NCBI RefSeq assembly: GCF_900215515.1
Contig: NZ_OBEI01000002.1
Span: 1 to 64,000, forward strand
Source: Persephonella hydrogeniphila
GTDB lineage: Bacteria; Aquificota; Aquificia; Aquificales; Hydrogenothermaceae
Reading direction: 5' to 3'
DNA: 64,000 nucleotides
Shown piece by piece: positions 1 through 8,531 of this stretch. Each line of letters begins with the position of its first letter. Positions within the stretch are counted from its first letter, which is position 1. A program made the position numbers and the translations under genes. The notes below the pieces were generated by a model. That model did not search any database and was not told where the DNA came from. It saw only the letters and a list, made by a program, of their open reading frames with translations.

Positions 1-50
1 TAGGCACGCCGCCAACGTTCGCGCTGAGCCAGGATCAAACTCTCCAAATA
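1..50 (-). rRNA. rrs: 16S ribosomal RNA, 5' end (partial)
   Basis: Read on the minus strand, this segment contains the universal 27F site (AGAGTTTGATCCTGGCTCAG) followed by the conserved 16S continuation into helix 3. The gene runs off the left edge, so only about 50 nt are present. The exact mature 5' end is estimated from alignment to other bacterial 16S rRNAs. It is read in the same direction as the tRNA-Pro/Arg/fMet cluster upstream but has its own promoter-like sequence at 226-252. Confidence 0.97.
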
Positions 51-101
51 AATCTATCAAAACCTCTAAAAATCCCGCTTCCAGCTCCCTTATTCACTAT
101 G

Positions 102-205
102 CCAAGTAGCCTTTAACCCAGCCGCTTAAAGCGACCTTTTAAGACAGAAATTCAGTTTATCACTCTTTTTTCTAACTGTCAACTATCTCTTTCCAAGTAG
201 CCTTT
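102..205 (-). repeat. 13-bp direct repeat in the 16S leader
   Basis: The 13-mer AAAGGCTACTTGG (minus-strand reading) occurs at 193-205 and again at 102-114, with starts 91 nt apart, inside the otherwise gene-free leader between tRNA-fMet and 16S. It could mark leader antitermination or processing signals, or be a small duplication. I recognise no canonical boxA in it. The rest of 51-259 shows no coding potential. Confidence 0.6.
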
Positions 206-225
206 CAATTAAAAGGGTTTAACAA

Positions 226-252
226 TTTATACCAACTTTAAGTTTATGTCAA
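226..252 (-). promoter_or_regulatory. Putative rRNA operon promoter
   Basis: On the minus strand TTGACA (252-247) is followed 15 nt later by TATAAA (231-226). A TAAATT alternative gives a 17-nt spacer. It starts only 8 nt after the 3' end of tRNA-fMet. This suggests the 16S operon is transcribed from its own strong promoter as well as, or instead of, by read-through from the tRNA cluster. Confidence 0.65.
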
Positions 253-259
253 GACTTTT

Positions 260-336
260 TGGTTGCGGGGGAGGGATTTGAACCCTCGACCTCCGGGTTA
301 TGAGCCCGGCGAGCTACCAGGCTGCTCCACCCCGCG
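260..336 (-). tRNA. Initiator tRNA-fMet (CAT)
   Basis: A 77-nt cloverleaf with anticodon CAT. Initiator hallmarks are visible: a C1-A72 mismatch at the top of the acceptor stem and three consecutive G-C pairs next to the anticodon loop. The 3' CCA is genome-encoded. It is the last tRNA of a three-gene cluster placed just upstream of 16S rRNA. Confidence 0.97.
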
Positions 337-384
337 TCAAGCAGAAAAACATTATATATCTATCAAAATTTTTGTCAAGTCTAA

Positions 385-461
<77 letters not shown>

Positions 462-508
462 TTCAAAAATACCCCTATTCTATTTCCAAAAGTTAAGGAA
501 AAAATAAG

Positions 509-581
509 TCGGAGTGGCAGGACTTGAACCTGCGACCCCGTGCTCCCAAGGCACGTGCTCTGCCACCTGAGCTACACTCCG
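509..581 (-). tRNA. tRNA-Pro (TGG)
   Basis: A 73-nt cloverleaf with acceptor CGGAGTG/CACTCCG and anticodon loop CTTGGGA (anticodon TGG). Unlike its two neighbours and tRNA-Asn, it has no encoded CCA: CTT follows the discriminator A. The cell would therefore need a CCA-adding enzyme. It is the first gene of the cluster and lies 15 nt downstream of a consensus -10 box. Confidence 0.96.
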
Positions 582-596
582 AAGAAGCAGAAGAAT

Positions 597-625
597 AATA
601 TAATAAATCTAATTTTTGTTGTCAA
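597..625 (-). promoter_or_regulatory. Consensus sigma70-type promoter of the tRNA cluster
   Basis: TTGACA (625-620) and TATATT (602-597) are separated by exactly 17 nt on the minus strand and point at tRNA-Pro. The -35 box overlaps the last codons of ppa. The tRNA-Asn promoter has the same boxes and spacing, so this looks like the stable-RNA promoter type in this genome. Confidence 0.88.
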
Positions 626-1149
626 GAGTTTTTAAATCTTTCAATTGCAGCTTTTATATCTTCAAATGCTGTTTTTGAATCTTTAAATGATTTTACTTTT
701 ACCCACTTTCCTGGTTCAAGCTCTTTATAATGTTCAAAAAAGTGCTTAATTTTGTTTAATGTTGCTTCTGGCAGATCTGTTACTTCTTTGATGTTATCAA
801 AGGTTTTATCTAATTTTGAAACGGGAACAGCTATTATTTTTGTATCTATTCCTTCTTCGTCTTCCATTTCTAACATACCTATAGGCCTGCTTCTTATCAC
901 ACTTCCAGGAACAACAGGCTCCGATGATATGACGAGAACATCTGTAGGGTCTCCATCTTCAGCAAGTGTGTTTGGAATAAAACCATAATTAAAAGGATAG
1001 TACATTGCTGTATACAAAAATCTGTCAACAAAAACTGCACCACTTTCTTTGTCAACTTCATACTTAATACCACTTCCTTGCGGTATTTCTATAACAACAT
1101 AGATATCTTCTGGTGGATTTTTTCCCGGGGGTATCTTTTTTAAATCCAT
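622..1149 (-). CDS. ppa: Inorganic pyrophosphatase
   Basis: This 175-aa protein is a soluble family I pyrophosphatase that hydrolyses PPi to two phosphates with Mg2+ in the cytoplasm, pulling biosynthetic reactions forward. The family signature DGDPTDVLV sits near residue 66. The conserved YPFNYGFIP segment just before it and a total length equal to the E. coli enzyme support full length. The start has a good Shine-Dalgarno (GAGGTAAAGGAA before ATG) and an extended -10 promoter close upstream. The coding end overlaps the -35 box of the tRNA cluster promoter. Confidence 0.97.
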   Translation of the reverse strand: MDLKKIPPGKNPPEDIYVVIEIPQGSGIKYEVDKESGAVFVDRFLYTAMYYPFNYGFIPNTLAEDGDPTDVLVISSEPVVPGSVIRSRPIGMLEMEDEEGIDTKIIAVPVSKLDKTFDNIKEVTDLPEATLNKIKHFFEHYKELEPGKWVKVKSFKDSKTAFEDIKAAIERFKNS

Positions 1150-1172
1150 TTCCTTTACCTCTTTTTTTCTTA

Positions 1173-1181
1173 ATTATAGCA
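1173..1181 (-). promoter_or_regulatory. Extended -10 promoter of ppa
   Basis: The minus strand reads TGCTATAAT, an extended -10 element (TGn plus TATAAT), about 24 nt before the ppa start. No good -35 box lies 16-18 nt upstream, as is usual for extended -10 promoters. Confidence 0.55.
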
Positions 1182-1241
1182 GATTAACTATTGTCATAAC
1201 CAGTGATATAACATATTTTTAAGAAGAAACGGAGCAGGCTG

Positions 1242-1838
1242 ATGAAATATATACCATTACCTGAACCTGTTTTTAATAGCAGTTTTTCTATAGAAAAAGC
1301 ATTGCTAAAAAGAAGATCTATAAGAGAATTTTCTCCTTATCCCCTTTCTATAGAAGAAATATCACAACTTTTATGGGCTGCACAGGGGGTAACACATTTT
1401 GAAGGATTTAGAACTGCACCTTCTGCAGGAGCTCTTTATCCCCTTGAGATATATGTAGTAATAGGAAATGTAAAAAATTTAAAACAGGGTATATATAAGT
1501 ACAACCCTTACCACCACGAACTTATTTTAGTAAAAAGCGGTGATTACAAAAACGAGCTTTATCAAGCTGCCCTTGGTCAGGAATGGGTAAAAAATGGTGT
1601 TGTATGCTTTGTAATAACAGGCGTGTACGATAGAACTACAAGGAAATACGGAAGTAGAGGAATAAGATATGTAGATATGGAAGCAGGGCATGCAGCACAA
1701 AATTTGCTTTTGCAGGCTACAGCTTTAAATATTGGATGTGTAACTGTTGGTGCATTCTATGATAACCAGATAAGACAGATATTAGAAATAGATATTGACG
1801 AATTTCCCCTTTATCTTATACCGGCAGGGAAAATTTAA
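1242..1838 (+). CDS. SagB/ThcOx-type nitroreductase family protein
   Basis: A 198-aa flavoprotein of the nitroreductase superfamily, SagB-like branch. FMN and substrate-binding landmarks are visible: RRSIREFSP near the N terminus, the LLWAAQG segment, TAPSAGALYPLEIYV, and the C-terminal GHAAQNLLLQATALNIG block. Members reduce or oxidise diverse substrates with FMN. SagB proteins in peptide clusters make azoles, but no YcaO or precursor gene lies here, so it is probably a stand-alone oxidoreductase of unknown substrate. The start follows a GGAGCAGG ribosome site. The stop lies 1 nt from the convergent tRNA-Asn. Confidence 0.88.
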   Translation: MKYIPLPEPVFNSSFSIEKALLKRRSIREFSPYPLSIEEISQLLWAAQGVTHFEGFRTAPSAGALYPLEIYVVIGNVKNLKQGIYKYNPYHHELILVKSGDYKNELYQAALGQEWVKNGVVCFVITGVYDRTTRKYGSRGIRYVDMEAGHAAQNLLLQATALNIGCVTVGAFYDNQIRQILEIDIDEFPLYLIPAGKI

Positions 1839-1839
1839 A

Positions 1840-1915
1840 TGGCTCCGGAGGAGGGATTCGAACCCCCGACCCGGCGGTTAACAGCCGCCTGCTCTGCCAG
1901 CTGAGCTACTCCGGA
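1840..1915 (-). tRNA. tRNA-Asn (GTT)
   Basis: A 76-nt cloverleaf with acceptor TCCGGAG/CTCCGGA, anticodon loop CTGTTAA (anticodon GTT) and an encoded CCA. It is a stand-alone gene with its own consensus promoter. It is convergent with the nitroreductase gene, with 1 nt between them. Confidence 0.97.
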
Positions 1916-1933
1916 ACGCCCAATGGATTTAAT

Positions 1934-1962
1934 AATATATCAACGCTAAAATATTTTGTCAA
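1934..1962 (-). promoter_or_regulatory. Consensus promoter of tRNA-Asn
   Basis: TTGACA (1962-1957) and TATATT (1939-1934) with an exact 17-nt spacer on the minus strand, 18 nt before the tRNA. The -35 box overlaps the valS stop region. Box sequences match those before tRNA-Pro. Confidence 0.88.
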
Positions 1963-4900
1963 GACGTCTGGACTTCTTTCAGGCTTTCTATTATTTTTTT
2001 CACTTTTTCTTCTTTTTCTTTTAGTTCTTTATACAGCTGTTTTTCTTTCTCTACTACATGGGAAGGAGCTTTTTTAACGAAATTTTCATTTGATAGTTTC
2101 TTCTCCGAAATAGATATAGATTTTTGGATATCTTTTAGGATTTTTTCCTGTCTTTTAAGCTCTTTTTCAATATCAATAGTTCCGGCTATATCTATATAAC
2201 TCTCTGCCCTTTTAGATACTGCAACAACCGTATTAGGGGGTCTTTCTGCAGTTATTTCCAGATTTTCTATTTTTGCAAGGAGTTTTATAGAAGGCTCCAT
2301 ATTTTTTATTACGCTCTCAAACTCCTCATCTGAAGGCTTTATATAAACATTTAGCCTCCTTGAGGGTTCTATACCAAAATCAGCCCTTACATTTCTGATA
2401 GAAACTATCATCTCTTTCAGGTCTTCTATAAGCTGTTTCTCTTTTTCAAAAACTAAACCTTCCTCATATTCAGGGTATTGGGCGACAGGGAGATACTCTG
2501 AATCTTTAAATGGCAGTTTCTGCCAAATCTCTTCTGTTAAAAACGGCATTACAGGATGGAGCATTCTCATAGATTTGTCTAAAACATATATAAGAGTTGA
2601 TAGGGCTGCTGCCTTTTCTTCATCACTCCCTTTATATATCCTTTCCTTTGAAAACTCCAGATACCAGTCACAGTATTCGTGCCAGAAAAAGTCGTACAGA
2701 CCATTTGCATAATCGTTGTATCTGTATTCTTCTAACGCTTTTTCAGATGATTTAATTACTTCCTGCAATCTGGTAAGTATCCATTTGTCGTCGTAAGAAA
2801 GCTTTAGAGCTGATATCTCTTTAAAGACCTTACCTCTATTATTCTCAAAATTCATTAAAACAAATCTTGATGCGTTCCATATCTTGTTTGCAAAATGTTT
2901 ATATCCTTCAATTCTTTTTTCAGACAGTCTTATATCTCTTCCCTGAGCTGCAAGGGCTGCAAGTGTAAATCTTAGAGAGTCTGCACCATATTTCTTCACC
3001 ATATCCAGGGGATCTATAACATTTCCTTTCGTTTTTGACATCTTTTCTCCTTTTTCATCCCTTACAAGTGCATGTATATAAACATCTCCAAATGGTTTTT
3101 CTTTCATAAAATGCATTCCCATCATTATCATCCTTGCAACCCAGAAAAAGATGATATCGAAACCTGTTACAAGGAGAGATGTAGGATAAAATTTCTGGAG
3201 ATCTTTTGTTTCCTCAGGCCATCCAAGTGTCCCAAAAGGCCATAGTGCTGAAGAAAACCATGTATCTAAAACATCTTCCTCCTGTTTTAGATTGTAACTA
3301 CCGCATTTTTCACATCTCAGCTCAATGAAATATCTTAGCTCTTTTATATGCTCTTCAATAATGCTGAATCTTTCTTGTGTTTCTGAGAAAAATATTCTTC
3401 CATTTTTGCAGTTACCGTAAGCATGATCAAAAAGCCATTTTTTTAGCTTATCTTTATCTTCTAATATATCCTCTTTCTTGATACCATTTAAGCCCTGATC
3501 ATATATATATCTAATAATCTCTTTATTTTTCTGGTATGCTTCAAAAACATCATTTTCATCAAATGTTTTTCCTATAAAGCCGTTCGTATACAGGAAGAAA
3601 ACTGCATGGGGAACAAAACCTATCTTTTTACTATCTTCTATTTCTTCCGGATTCATAACAGGAACTTTGATGTAATTTTTATCTAAAAATTCTTTAAGAT
3701 CTTCTTCTTTTTTTAGTTCTGGAATTTCTCTGTTAAAAACAAACTGTTCATAAAACTGGAGGTTTGTTTTATCAGGCTGATTGAAATTCTTTCCGTAAAG
3801 ATATGTTTTTACCTCCTCAGAAGAAAATATCTGCCCGATTCTTGTATCACCATACATATTGAATATAACCTTTTGGGCTGTATTTTCAAAAATATCATCT
3901 GAGAAAACATTGTACTGACCGCATTTTTTACACTCCCATACAGGTATCCTGTGTCCCCACCATATCTGTCTTGATATACACCAGTCTCTTATATCGTACA
4001 TCCAGTTAAGATACGTTTTTTTCCAGTTTTCTGGAATAAATCTGATATCTCCATTTTCTACAACTTTTATAGCATCCTTTGCCAGTTCCTTTGTATTAAC
4101 AAACCACTGGACAGATAAGTAAGGCTCAACAACAGCACCGGATCTCTGGGAATGACCCACATTATGAATTATCTCCTCAACTTTTTCTAAAAGACCCATA
4201 TCCTCAAGGTCTTTCACAATCTGCTCTCTTGCCTCATACCTGTCAAGTCCTCTATACTTTCCTGCATTCTCATTCATAACTGCAGATTCGTCCATCACTA
4301 TAACCATAGGGAGATCATGTCTTTTCCCTACTTCAAAGTCGTTAGGATCATGGGCAGGAGTTATCTTGACTGCCCCTGTTCCATATTCAGGATCTACATA
4401 ATCGTCAGGTACCACAGGTATGAGATTTGATACTTCTTTACCATCCCATGCTAATCTTTTTTCTGGAGCAAGAGGCAGTTTAACTTTTTTTCCTATCAGA
4501 TTTTTGTATCTTTCATCTTCAGGATGAACTGCAACAGCTGTATCCCCAAGCATTGTTTCAGGTCTTGTTGTTGCAACAACGATATACTCTCCTGTCTCTT
4601 TCCCATTTTCATCAACAACTGGATATCTTATATACCATAGATTTCCCTTCTCTTCCTTATACTCAACCTCGAGGTCTGATATAGCTGTTCTATCTTTAGG
4701 ATCCCAGTTAACTATGTATGGAGCTTTAAATATAAGTCCCTCTTTAAAAAGCTTTGAGAAAGCTTCCCTTACAGCCCGTGCAAAACCTTCATCAAGTGTA
4801 AATCTCTGTCTTGTCCAGTCACAGGAAGCACCGATTGTTTCTATTTGTTTTTTTATCGTATCTCTGGCAACTGGAACCCACTCCCACACTTTCTCAACAA

Positions 4901-5228
4901 ATTTTTCCCTTCCAAGCTCAAACTTATTAATACCTTCTTTCTCAAGCTGTTTTGTTACAACCCACTGTGTTGCAATCCCTGCATGATCAAATCCTGGAAG
5001 CCAGAGGGTATTAAATCCTCTCATCCTTTTGTATCTTACAGATATATCCTGAAGTGTCATATTGAGAGCATGACCTATATGAAGAGATCCTGTAACATTT
5101 GGGGGAGGCATTACTACAACAAAAGGCTCCCTTTGATCATCTAAACTTGGTGTGAATATAGCTGATTTAAGCCATTCTTTATACCATTTTCCTTCTATCT
5201 CAGATGGATTGTACTCATTAAGCGACAT
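1959..5228 (-). CDS. valS: Valyl-tRNA synthetase with a large zinc-ribbon insertion
   Basis: A 1089-aa class I synthetase that charges tRNA-Val. Visible parts are the HIGH motif (LHIGH near residue 49), the editing-domain core, the WWGHRIPVW segment, the KMSKTKGN motif, the tRNA-binding helical domain, and a C-terminal coiled coil. Bacterial ValRS proteins are usually about 880-950 aa. The excess here lies between the two CxxC pairs of the zinc ribbon (Cys433/436 and Cys639/642), which are about 200 residues apart instead of roughly 15-20. The reading frame is open throughout and the insert lacks intein termini. The start has a strong AAGGAGGG site. Confidence 0.97.
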   Translation of the reverse strand: MSLNEYNPSEIEGKWYKEWLKSAIFTPSLDDQREPFVVVMPPPNVTGSLHIGHALNMTLQDISVRYKRMRGFNTLWLPGFDHAGIATQWVVTKQLEKEGINKFELGREKFVEKVWEWVPVARDTIKKQIETIGASCDWTRQRFTLDEGFARAVREAFSKLFKEGLIFKAPYIVNWDPKDRTAISDLEVEYKEEKGNLWYIRYPVVDENGKETGEYIVVATTRPETMLGDTAVAVHPEDERYKNLIGKKVKLPLAPEKRLAWDGKEVSNLIPVVPDDYVDPEYGTGAVKITPAHDPNDFEVGKRHDLPMVIVMDESAVMNENAGKYRGLDRYEAREQIVKDLEDMGLLEKVEEIIHNVGHSQRSGAVVEPYLSVQWFVNTKELAKDAIKVVENGDIRFIPENWKKTYLNWMYDIRDWCISRQIWWGHRIPVWECKKCGQYNVFSDDIFENTAQKVIFNMYGDTRIGQIFSSEEVKTYLYGKNFNQPDKTNLQFYEQFVFNREIPELKKEEDLKEFLDKNYIKVPVMNPEEIEDSKKIGFVPHAVFFLYTNGFIGKTFDENDVFEAYQKNKEIIRYIYDQGLNGIKKEDILEDKDKLKKWLFDHAYGNCKNGRIFFSETQERFSIIEEHIKELRYFIELRCEKCGSYNLKQEEDVLDTWFSSALWPFGTLGWPEETKDLQKFYPTSLLVTGFDIIFFWVARMIMMGMHFMKEKPFGDVYIHALVRDEKGEKMSKTKGNVIDPLDMVKKYGADSLRFTLAALAAQGRDIRLSEKRIEGYKHFANKIWNASRFVLMNFENNRGKVFKEISALKLSYDDKWILTRLQEVIKSSEKALEEYRYNDYANGLYDFFWHEYCDWYLEFSKERIYKGSDEEKAAALSTLIYVLDKSMRMLHPVMPFLTEEIWQKLPFKDSEYLPVAQYPEYEEGLVFEKEKQLIEDLKEMIVSIRNVRADFGIEPSRRLNVYIKPSDEEFESVIKNMEPSIKLLAKIENLEITAERPPNTVVAVSKRAESYIDIAGTIDIEKELKRQEKILKDIQKSISISEKKLSNENFVKKAPSHVVEKEKQLYKELKEKEEKVKKIIESLKEVQTS
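3318..3908 (-). other. About 190-aa insertion within the ValRS zinc ribbon
   Basis: This codes for residues of about 441-637 of ValS, placed between the two zinc-binding CxxC knuckles. It is rich in charged and aromatic residues, looks mixed helical/strand, and contains a further Cys607. It does not begin with Cys/Ser/Thr plus intein block A, nor end in His-Asn, so it is a domain insertion rather than an intein. I recognise no family. Confidence 0.75.
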
Positions 5229-5321
5229 TTAAAGTCCCTCCTTAAAAATTGTCAAAATACTATTATAACCTATAGGTTTTTATTAAAAATTTATCTATTA
5301 AACAGTGAAAAATTTATGAAA

Positions 5322-5876
5322 TCAGAGATCATCAAGGAATTTCTTTAACTGGCTCTGTCTCAGTTCATTAAAAATATCAAAAAGCCTTACCGTCTGTAAA
5401 TTTTCTGCCCTGTACTCTTTAAGGAGAAGTGCATACCTTTCAAAATTTTCACTTATGTCTCTAAATATATCCATATGGGTGAGGAGCATATTTGTTATAT
5501 CAAAACTTGAGGAGAGAATATCGTAAAACTCCCTCTCAACTTCTCCAAAATTCAGGTTCAGGTACATATATGCATTGTAGTAGTTAAGTTTTCCGGCTTT
5601 TATATAATCCTTTTCAGAGATCGGTCTGTTTGCCCTTTCTATCCATTCGGTAAAAAGACCAACAAGTAAAAGAGAAACATCTCCTCTGGCTTTGTATTTC
5701 TTAAATGGGGATGTTTCTGATATATCTATAAGATAAAGGGGTATACCCCTATAGTAGAGGGACATCACCCCTGATATATAGCTTATTATCTCATCTGGTA
5801 TTCTTAAATTTTTCTCTAATGAAACCTTCTTTAGTACGTCTTTAAAACCCTTTTCAAGAAAATCTTCACTTCCCAT
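5322..5876 (-). CDS. Conserved-looking helical protein of unknown function
   Basis: About 184 aa from ATG 5876; an in-frame TTG at 5897 lacks a ribosome site. The ATG overlaps the end of argG by 11 nt, so the two are probably translationally coupled. The sequence is mostly helical, acidic/basic, with no signal peptide and one hydrophobic stretch (GVMSLYYRGIPLYLID). No motif I recognise points to a catalytic function. Its place after argG suggests co-expression, not necessarily an arginine role. Confidence 0.75.
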   Translation of the reverse strand: MGSEDFLEKGFKDVLKKVSLEKNLRIPDEIISYISGVMSLYYRGIPLYLIDISETSPFKKYKARGDVSLLLVGLFTEWIERANRPISEKDYIKAGKLNYYNAYMYLNLNFGEVEREFYDILSSSFDITNMLLTHMDIFRDISENFERYALLLKEYRAENLQTVRLFDIFNELRQSQLKKFLDDL

Positions 5877-7074
5877 CTCTTTTGTTAGCTCTTGCAAAAA
5901 CTTTTAAAGGTAAACCCCATACTTTTGTAAAGTACTCTCCAGCTTTGTGGTCAAACTCATCTTCTGGACTATATGTTGCAAGTTTCTCAAAATAAAGTCC
6001 ATTTGGAGATTTTCTTCCTACGATCTGTGCATTACCTTTATACAATTTAAATCTTACAGTTCCATTTACAAGCTGTGCTATTTCAGCTGTAAAAGCATCT
6101 ATAGCTTCTCTAAGCTTTGAAAACCAGAGACCATTATAAACAAGATCAGCATAAGGCTGAGATATATGGGTAAGCTTATAGTGGTATGTGAATCTGTCTA
6201 AAACAAGACTTTCTATCTCATCATATGCCTTTATTAGTATAAGGCCTGCAGGTGATTCATAGACTTCCCTTGATTTGATACCTACAAGTCTGTTTTCTAC
6301 CATATCAATCCTTCCTACTCCATGCTTTCCTCCTATCTCATTCAGATCCCATATCAGTTTCCACAGCTCATCGTACCTTTTCCCATTTATTGAAACAGGC
6401 ACCCCTTTTTCAAATCCTATTTCTACATATTCTGGTTTATCCGGTGCATTTACTGGATTTACAGTAATCTCAAATGCATCCTCTGGAGGCTCAGTCCATA
6501 TATCCTCAAGAGGACCTGCTTCTATAGCGACACCCCAAAGATTTCTGTCGTAGGAATATGGTTTTTCTTTTGTTGCCCTTACAGGTATACCGTGTTTTTT
6601 TGCATACTCAATCTCTTCATCCCTTGATTTAAATTCCCAGTCCCTAACAGGAGCAAGAACTTCTATATCAGGGTCTAATGCCCATACTGATGTTTCAAAT
6701 CTTACCTGATCATTTCCTTTCCCTGTTGAACCGTGGGCAACATAATGGGCATCATATTTGTGGGCAAGCTCAACAAGTTTTTTTGATATTAAAGGTCTTG
6801 AGAGGGCTGAAAGAAGTGTATACCTGTTTTCATAAAGGGCTCCAGATCTCATAAGAGGTAAACAGTACTCCCTTGCGAACTCTTCCTTTATATCATCAAC
6901 AATTGCCTCCACAGCTCCTGAGGCTTTGGCTTTTTCTGGTATCTCGTCTAACTCTTCTCCCTGACCAACATCAGCAGTATAGGTAATAACCTCAAACCCC
7001 CTGTCTGTTAGCCATCTGACTATAACAGATGTATCCAGTCCTCCAGAATAAGCAAGAATAACTCTCTTTTTCAA
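5866..7074 (-). CDS. argG: Argininosuccinate synthase
   Basis: A 402-aa ATP-dependent enzyme joining citrulline and aspartate to argininosuccinate in arginine biosynthesis. The N-terminal PP-loop (AYSGGLDTSV), the GHGSTGKGNDQVRFE-like segment around residue 117 and the family length of about 400 aa support it. The start is TTG with an excellent AGGAGG ribosome site 7 nt upstream; no ATG lies nearby in frame. A TATAAT box lies about 30 nt upstream. It overlaps the downstream helical protein gene. Confidence 0.97.
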   Translation of the reverse strand: MKKRVILAYSGGLDTSVIVRWLTDRGFEVITYTADVGQGEELDEIPEKAKASGAVEAIVDDIKEEFAREYCLPLMRSGALYENRYTLLSALSRPLISKKLVELAHKYDAHYVAHGSTGKGNDQVRFETSVWALDPDIEVLAPVRDWEFKSRDEEIEYAKKHGIPVRATKEKPYSYDRNLWGVAIEAGPLEDIWTEPPEDAFEITVNPVNAPDKPEYVEIGFEKGVPVSINGKRYDELWKLIWDLNEIGGKHGVGRIDMVENRLVGIKSREVYESPAGLILIKAYDEIESLVLDRFTYHYKLTHISQPYADLVYNGLWFSKLREAIDAFTAEIAQLVNGTVRFKLYKGNAQIVGRKSPNGLYFEKLATYSPEDEFDHKAGEYFTKVWGLPLKVFARANKRDGK

Positions 7075-7104
7075 GGATTTACCTCCTGATTTTGTTAAAA
7101 AATA

Positions 7105-7131
7105 ATTATATCAGCTTTAGCCACCTGTAAA
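7105..7131 (-). promoter_or_regulatory. Putative argG promoter
   Basis: The minus strand shows TTTACA (7131-7126) and TATAAT (7110-7105) with a short 15-nt spacer, about 31 nt before the TTG start of argG. The -10 box is perfect and the spacer is sub-optimal. Confidence 0.45.
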
Positions 7132-7139
7132 AATGCTGT

Positions 7140-7421
7140 ATGCTAATATATTCTACGATGTTTAAGATACTCTTATCTATCATCTTAGCTTTATCAATAG
7201 GAGTTTCAACAGTTCACCACCATAAAGATGGCAGGATACATTTAGATTGTCCTGTATGTGTATTCCAGATAAATAATCACTCTGATAATTCTGATATCTC
7301 AATTAATTTACCAGTTATTGAAAACCCACCTGTCATCCCCGATAAAAAAGAGAACAAAAATTCCTATAAAAAAATAAGACATTACCAGCAGAGAGCTCCT
7401 CCTTTTTCCCTTTATCTATAG
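7140..7421 (+). CDS. Small exported His/Cys-rich protein (DUF2946-like)
   Basis: 93 aa, or 87 aa from the in-frame ATG at 7158. An N-terminal hydrophobic segment (residues 7-25) looks like a signal sequence. A metal-ligand-like stretch, VHHHKDGRIHLDCPVC, follows, and the C terminus ends with the QRAPPFSLYL motif. Small proteins of this HH..H..CPxC...RAPP build often sit directly before outer-membrane receptor or metal transport genes. Here the next gene, 27 nt away, is an outer-membrane barrel. A role in metal sensing or delivery in the envelope is inference. The start is uncertain because neither ATG has a strong ribosome site. Confidence 0.72.
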   Translation: MLIYSTMFKILLSIILALSIGVSTVHHHKDGRIHLDCPVCVFQINNHSDNSDISINLPVIENPPVIPDKKENKNSYKKIRHYQQRAPPFSLYL

Positions 7422-7448
7422 AGCTTAAAAAATATAAGGAGGAGCAAA

Positions 7449-8528
7449 ATGACAAGGATATTTGTTATATTCATATCTATTTTTATGTTTGCATACGCTG
7501 AAGAAAGTATTGTTTTTATACCAGACTTTTTCTATAAATACAGGGATATATCCGACAGTAGATATGAAGAACTTAGTATTCCCGGATTTTTTCATGGCGA
7601 AAACCACAGGAAAGAAAGCGGTTTCAATCTAAACTACATTGAGGTAAAAATAGAATATCCTCTCCCTCACAGGATCGAGCTTAGCTCTGTATTACATATT
7701 ACAGAAGACTCAACAGAAATCGATGAGCTTTACATAAAAAAATTATCAGATTTTTTTAGTATAAAAGGTGGGAAATTCAGAAGCTCAATTGGTATAATGA
7801 ATTCGAAACACCAGCACGACTGGTTCTTTACAGATCCACCTCTTATCTATGAACTCTTATTTTCAGAACATGGGCTTACAGAAAAAGGGATAGGAATCGA
7901 AGGTAAGTGGAATGTAGTAAGAGGAGGAGTTGAGATACTAAACGGTGAGAATAAAAACTCCTTTGGATATGACCCAATACCTGAGTACAATGTTGATGAG
8001 GTAAAAAAACCTTCTCTTTATACTTTTTACTTAAAAACCAAATTCAAAAGGAAAAGGCAGGTTTACTATTTTGGTTTATCGTACCTGAGGGGGAAGAGAA
8101 GGGAAAAGGGAGAAGAAATACTGTCAGGAGAAACGAAGATTTACGGCTTTGAATGGTTATTCAAATTTTCAGATATAAAGATGCAGGGAGAGTATTTTTA
8201 CAGGGATATAGATGGATATAGCTATACAGAAAGAGGAACTGTATCAAAAAGACAGTCAGGCTATTATCTTCAGAGTATTTACGAGTTTACCCAAAAAGTA
8301 AGCGGTGGTTTAAGATACGATAAATTAGATAAAAATAAGATCAATGGGAAAAATATTACGGGGGTTTTAGAGAAATACAGTGTTTGTTTTAATTACTTTC
8401 CTGTAAAGGAGATAAAGATAAGACTGGGCTATAGTTATAACAACTCATACAGGATAGAAAATAAGAAGAAAAGATTTAATGAATTTACATTAGAGATGAC
8501 TATATTTTTAGGTAAACATATCCATTGA
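7449..8528 (+). CDS. Outer-membrane beta-barrel (porin-like) protein
   Basis: 359 aa with a clear signal peptide (IFVIFISIFMFAYA, cleavage after AYA). About 14-16 alternating amphipathic segments with aromatic girdles follow, typical of an outer-membrane barrel with no plug domain or TonB box. A motif with several His residues (SKHQHDW) lies near residue 116. The ribosome site AAGGAGGAG is strong. It is probably co-transcribed with the preceding His/Cys-rich gene, suggesting a metal or small-solute channel. The exact substrate cannot be read from the sequence. Confidence 0.75.
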   Translation: MTRIFVIFISIFMFAYAEESIVFIPDFFYKYRDISDSRYEELSIPGFFHGENHRKESGFNLNYIEVKIEYPLPHRIELSSVLHITEDSTEIDELYIKKLSDFFSIKGGKFRSSIGIMNSKHQHDWFFTDPPLIYELLFSEHGLTEKGIGIEGKWNVVRGGVEILNGENKNSFGYDPIPEYNVDEVKKPSLYTFYLKTKFKRKRQVYYFGLSYLRGKRREKGEEILSGETKIYGFEWLFKFSDIKMQGEYFYRDIDGYSYTERGTVSKRQSGYYLQSIYEFTQKVSGGLRYDKLDKNKINGKNITGVLEKYSVCFNYFPVKEIKIRLGYSYNNSYRIENKKKRFNEFTLEMTIFLGKHIH

Positions 8529-8531
8529 ACA

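Noticed and set aside
1242-1838. SagB-type gene as part of an azole-peptide cluster
   Set aside because: No YcaO cyclodehydratase, precursor peptide or transporter gene lies nearby; the neighbours are ppa, a tRNA and valS.
3318-3908. ValS insertion as a third intein
   Set aside because: No block A Cys/Ser start, no block F and no C-terminal His-Asn or Asn before Cys/Ser/Thr. The insert keeps the zinc knuckles on both sides and reads as a domain insertion.
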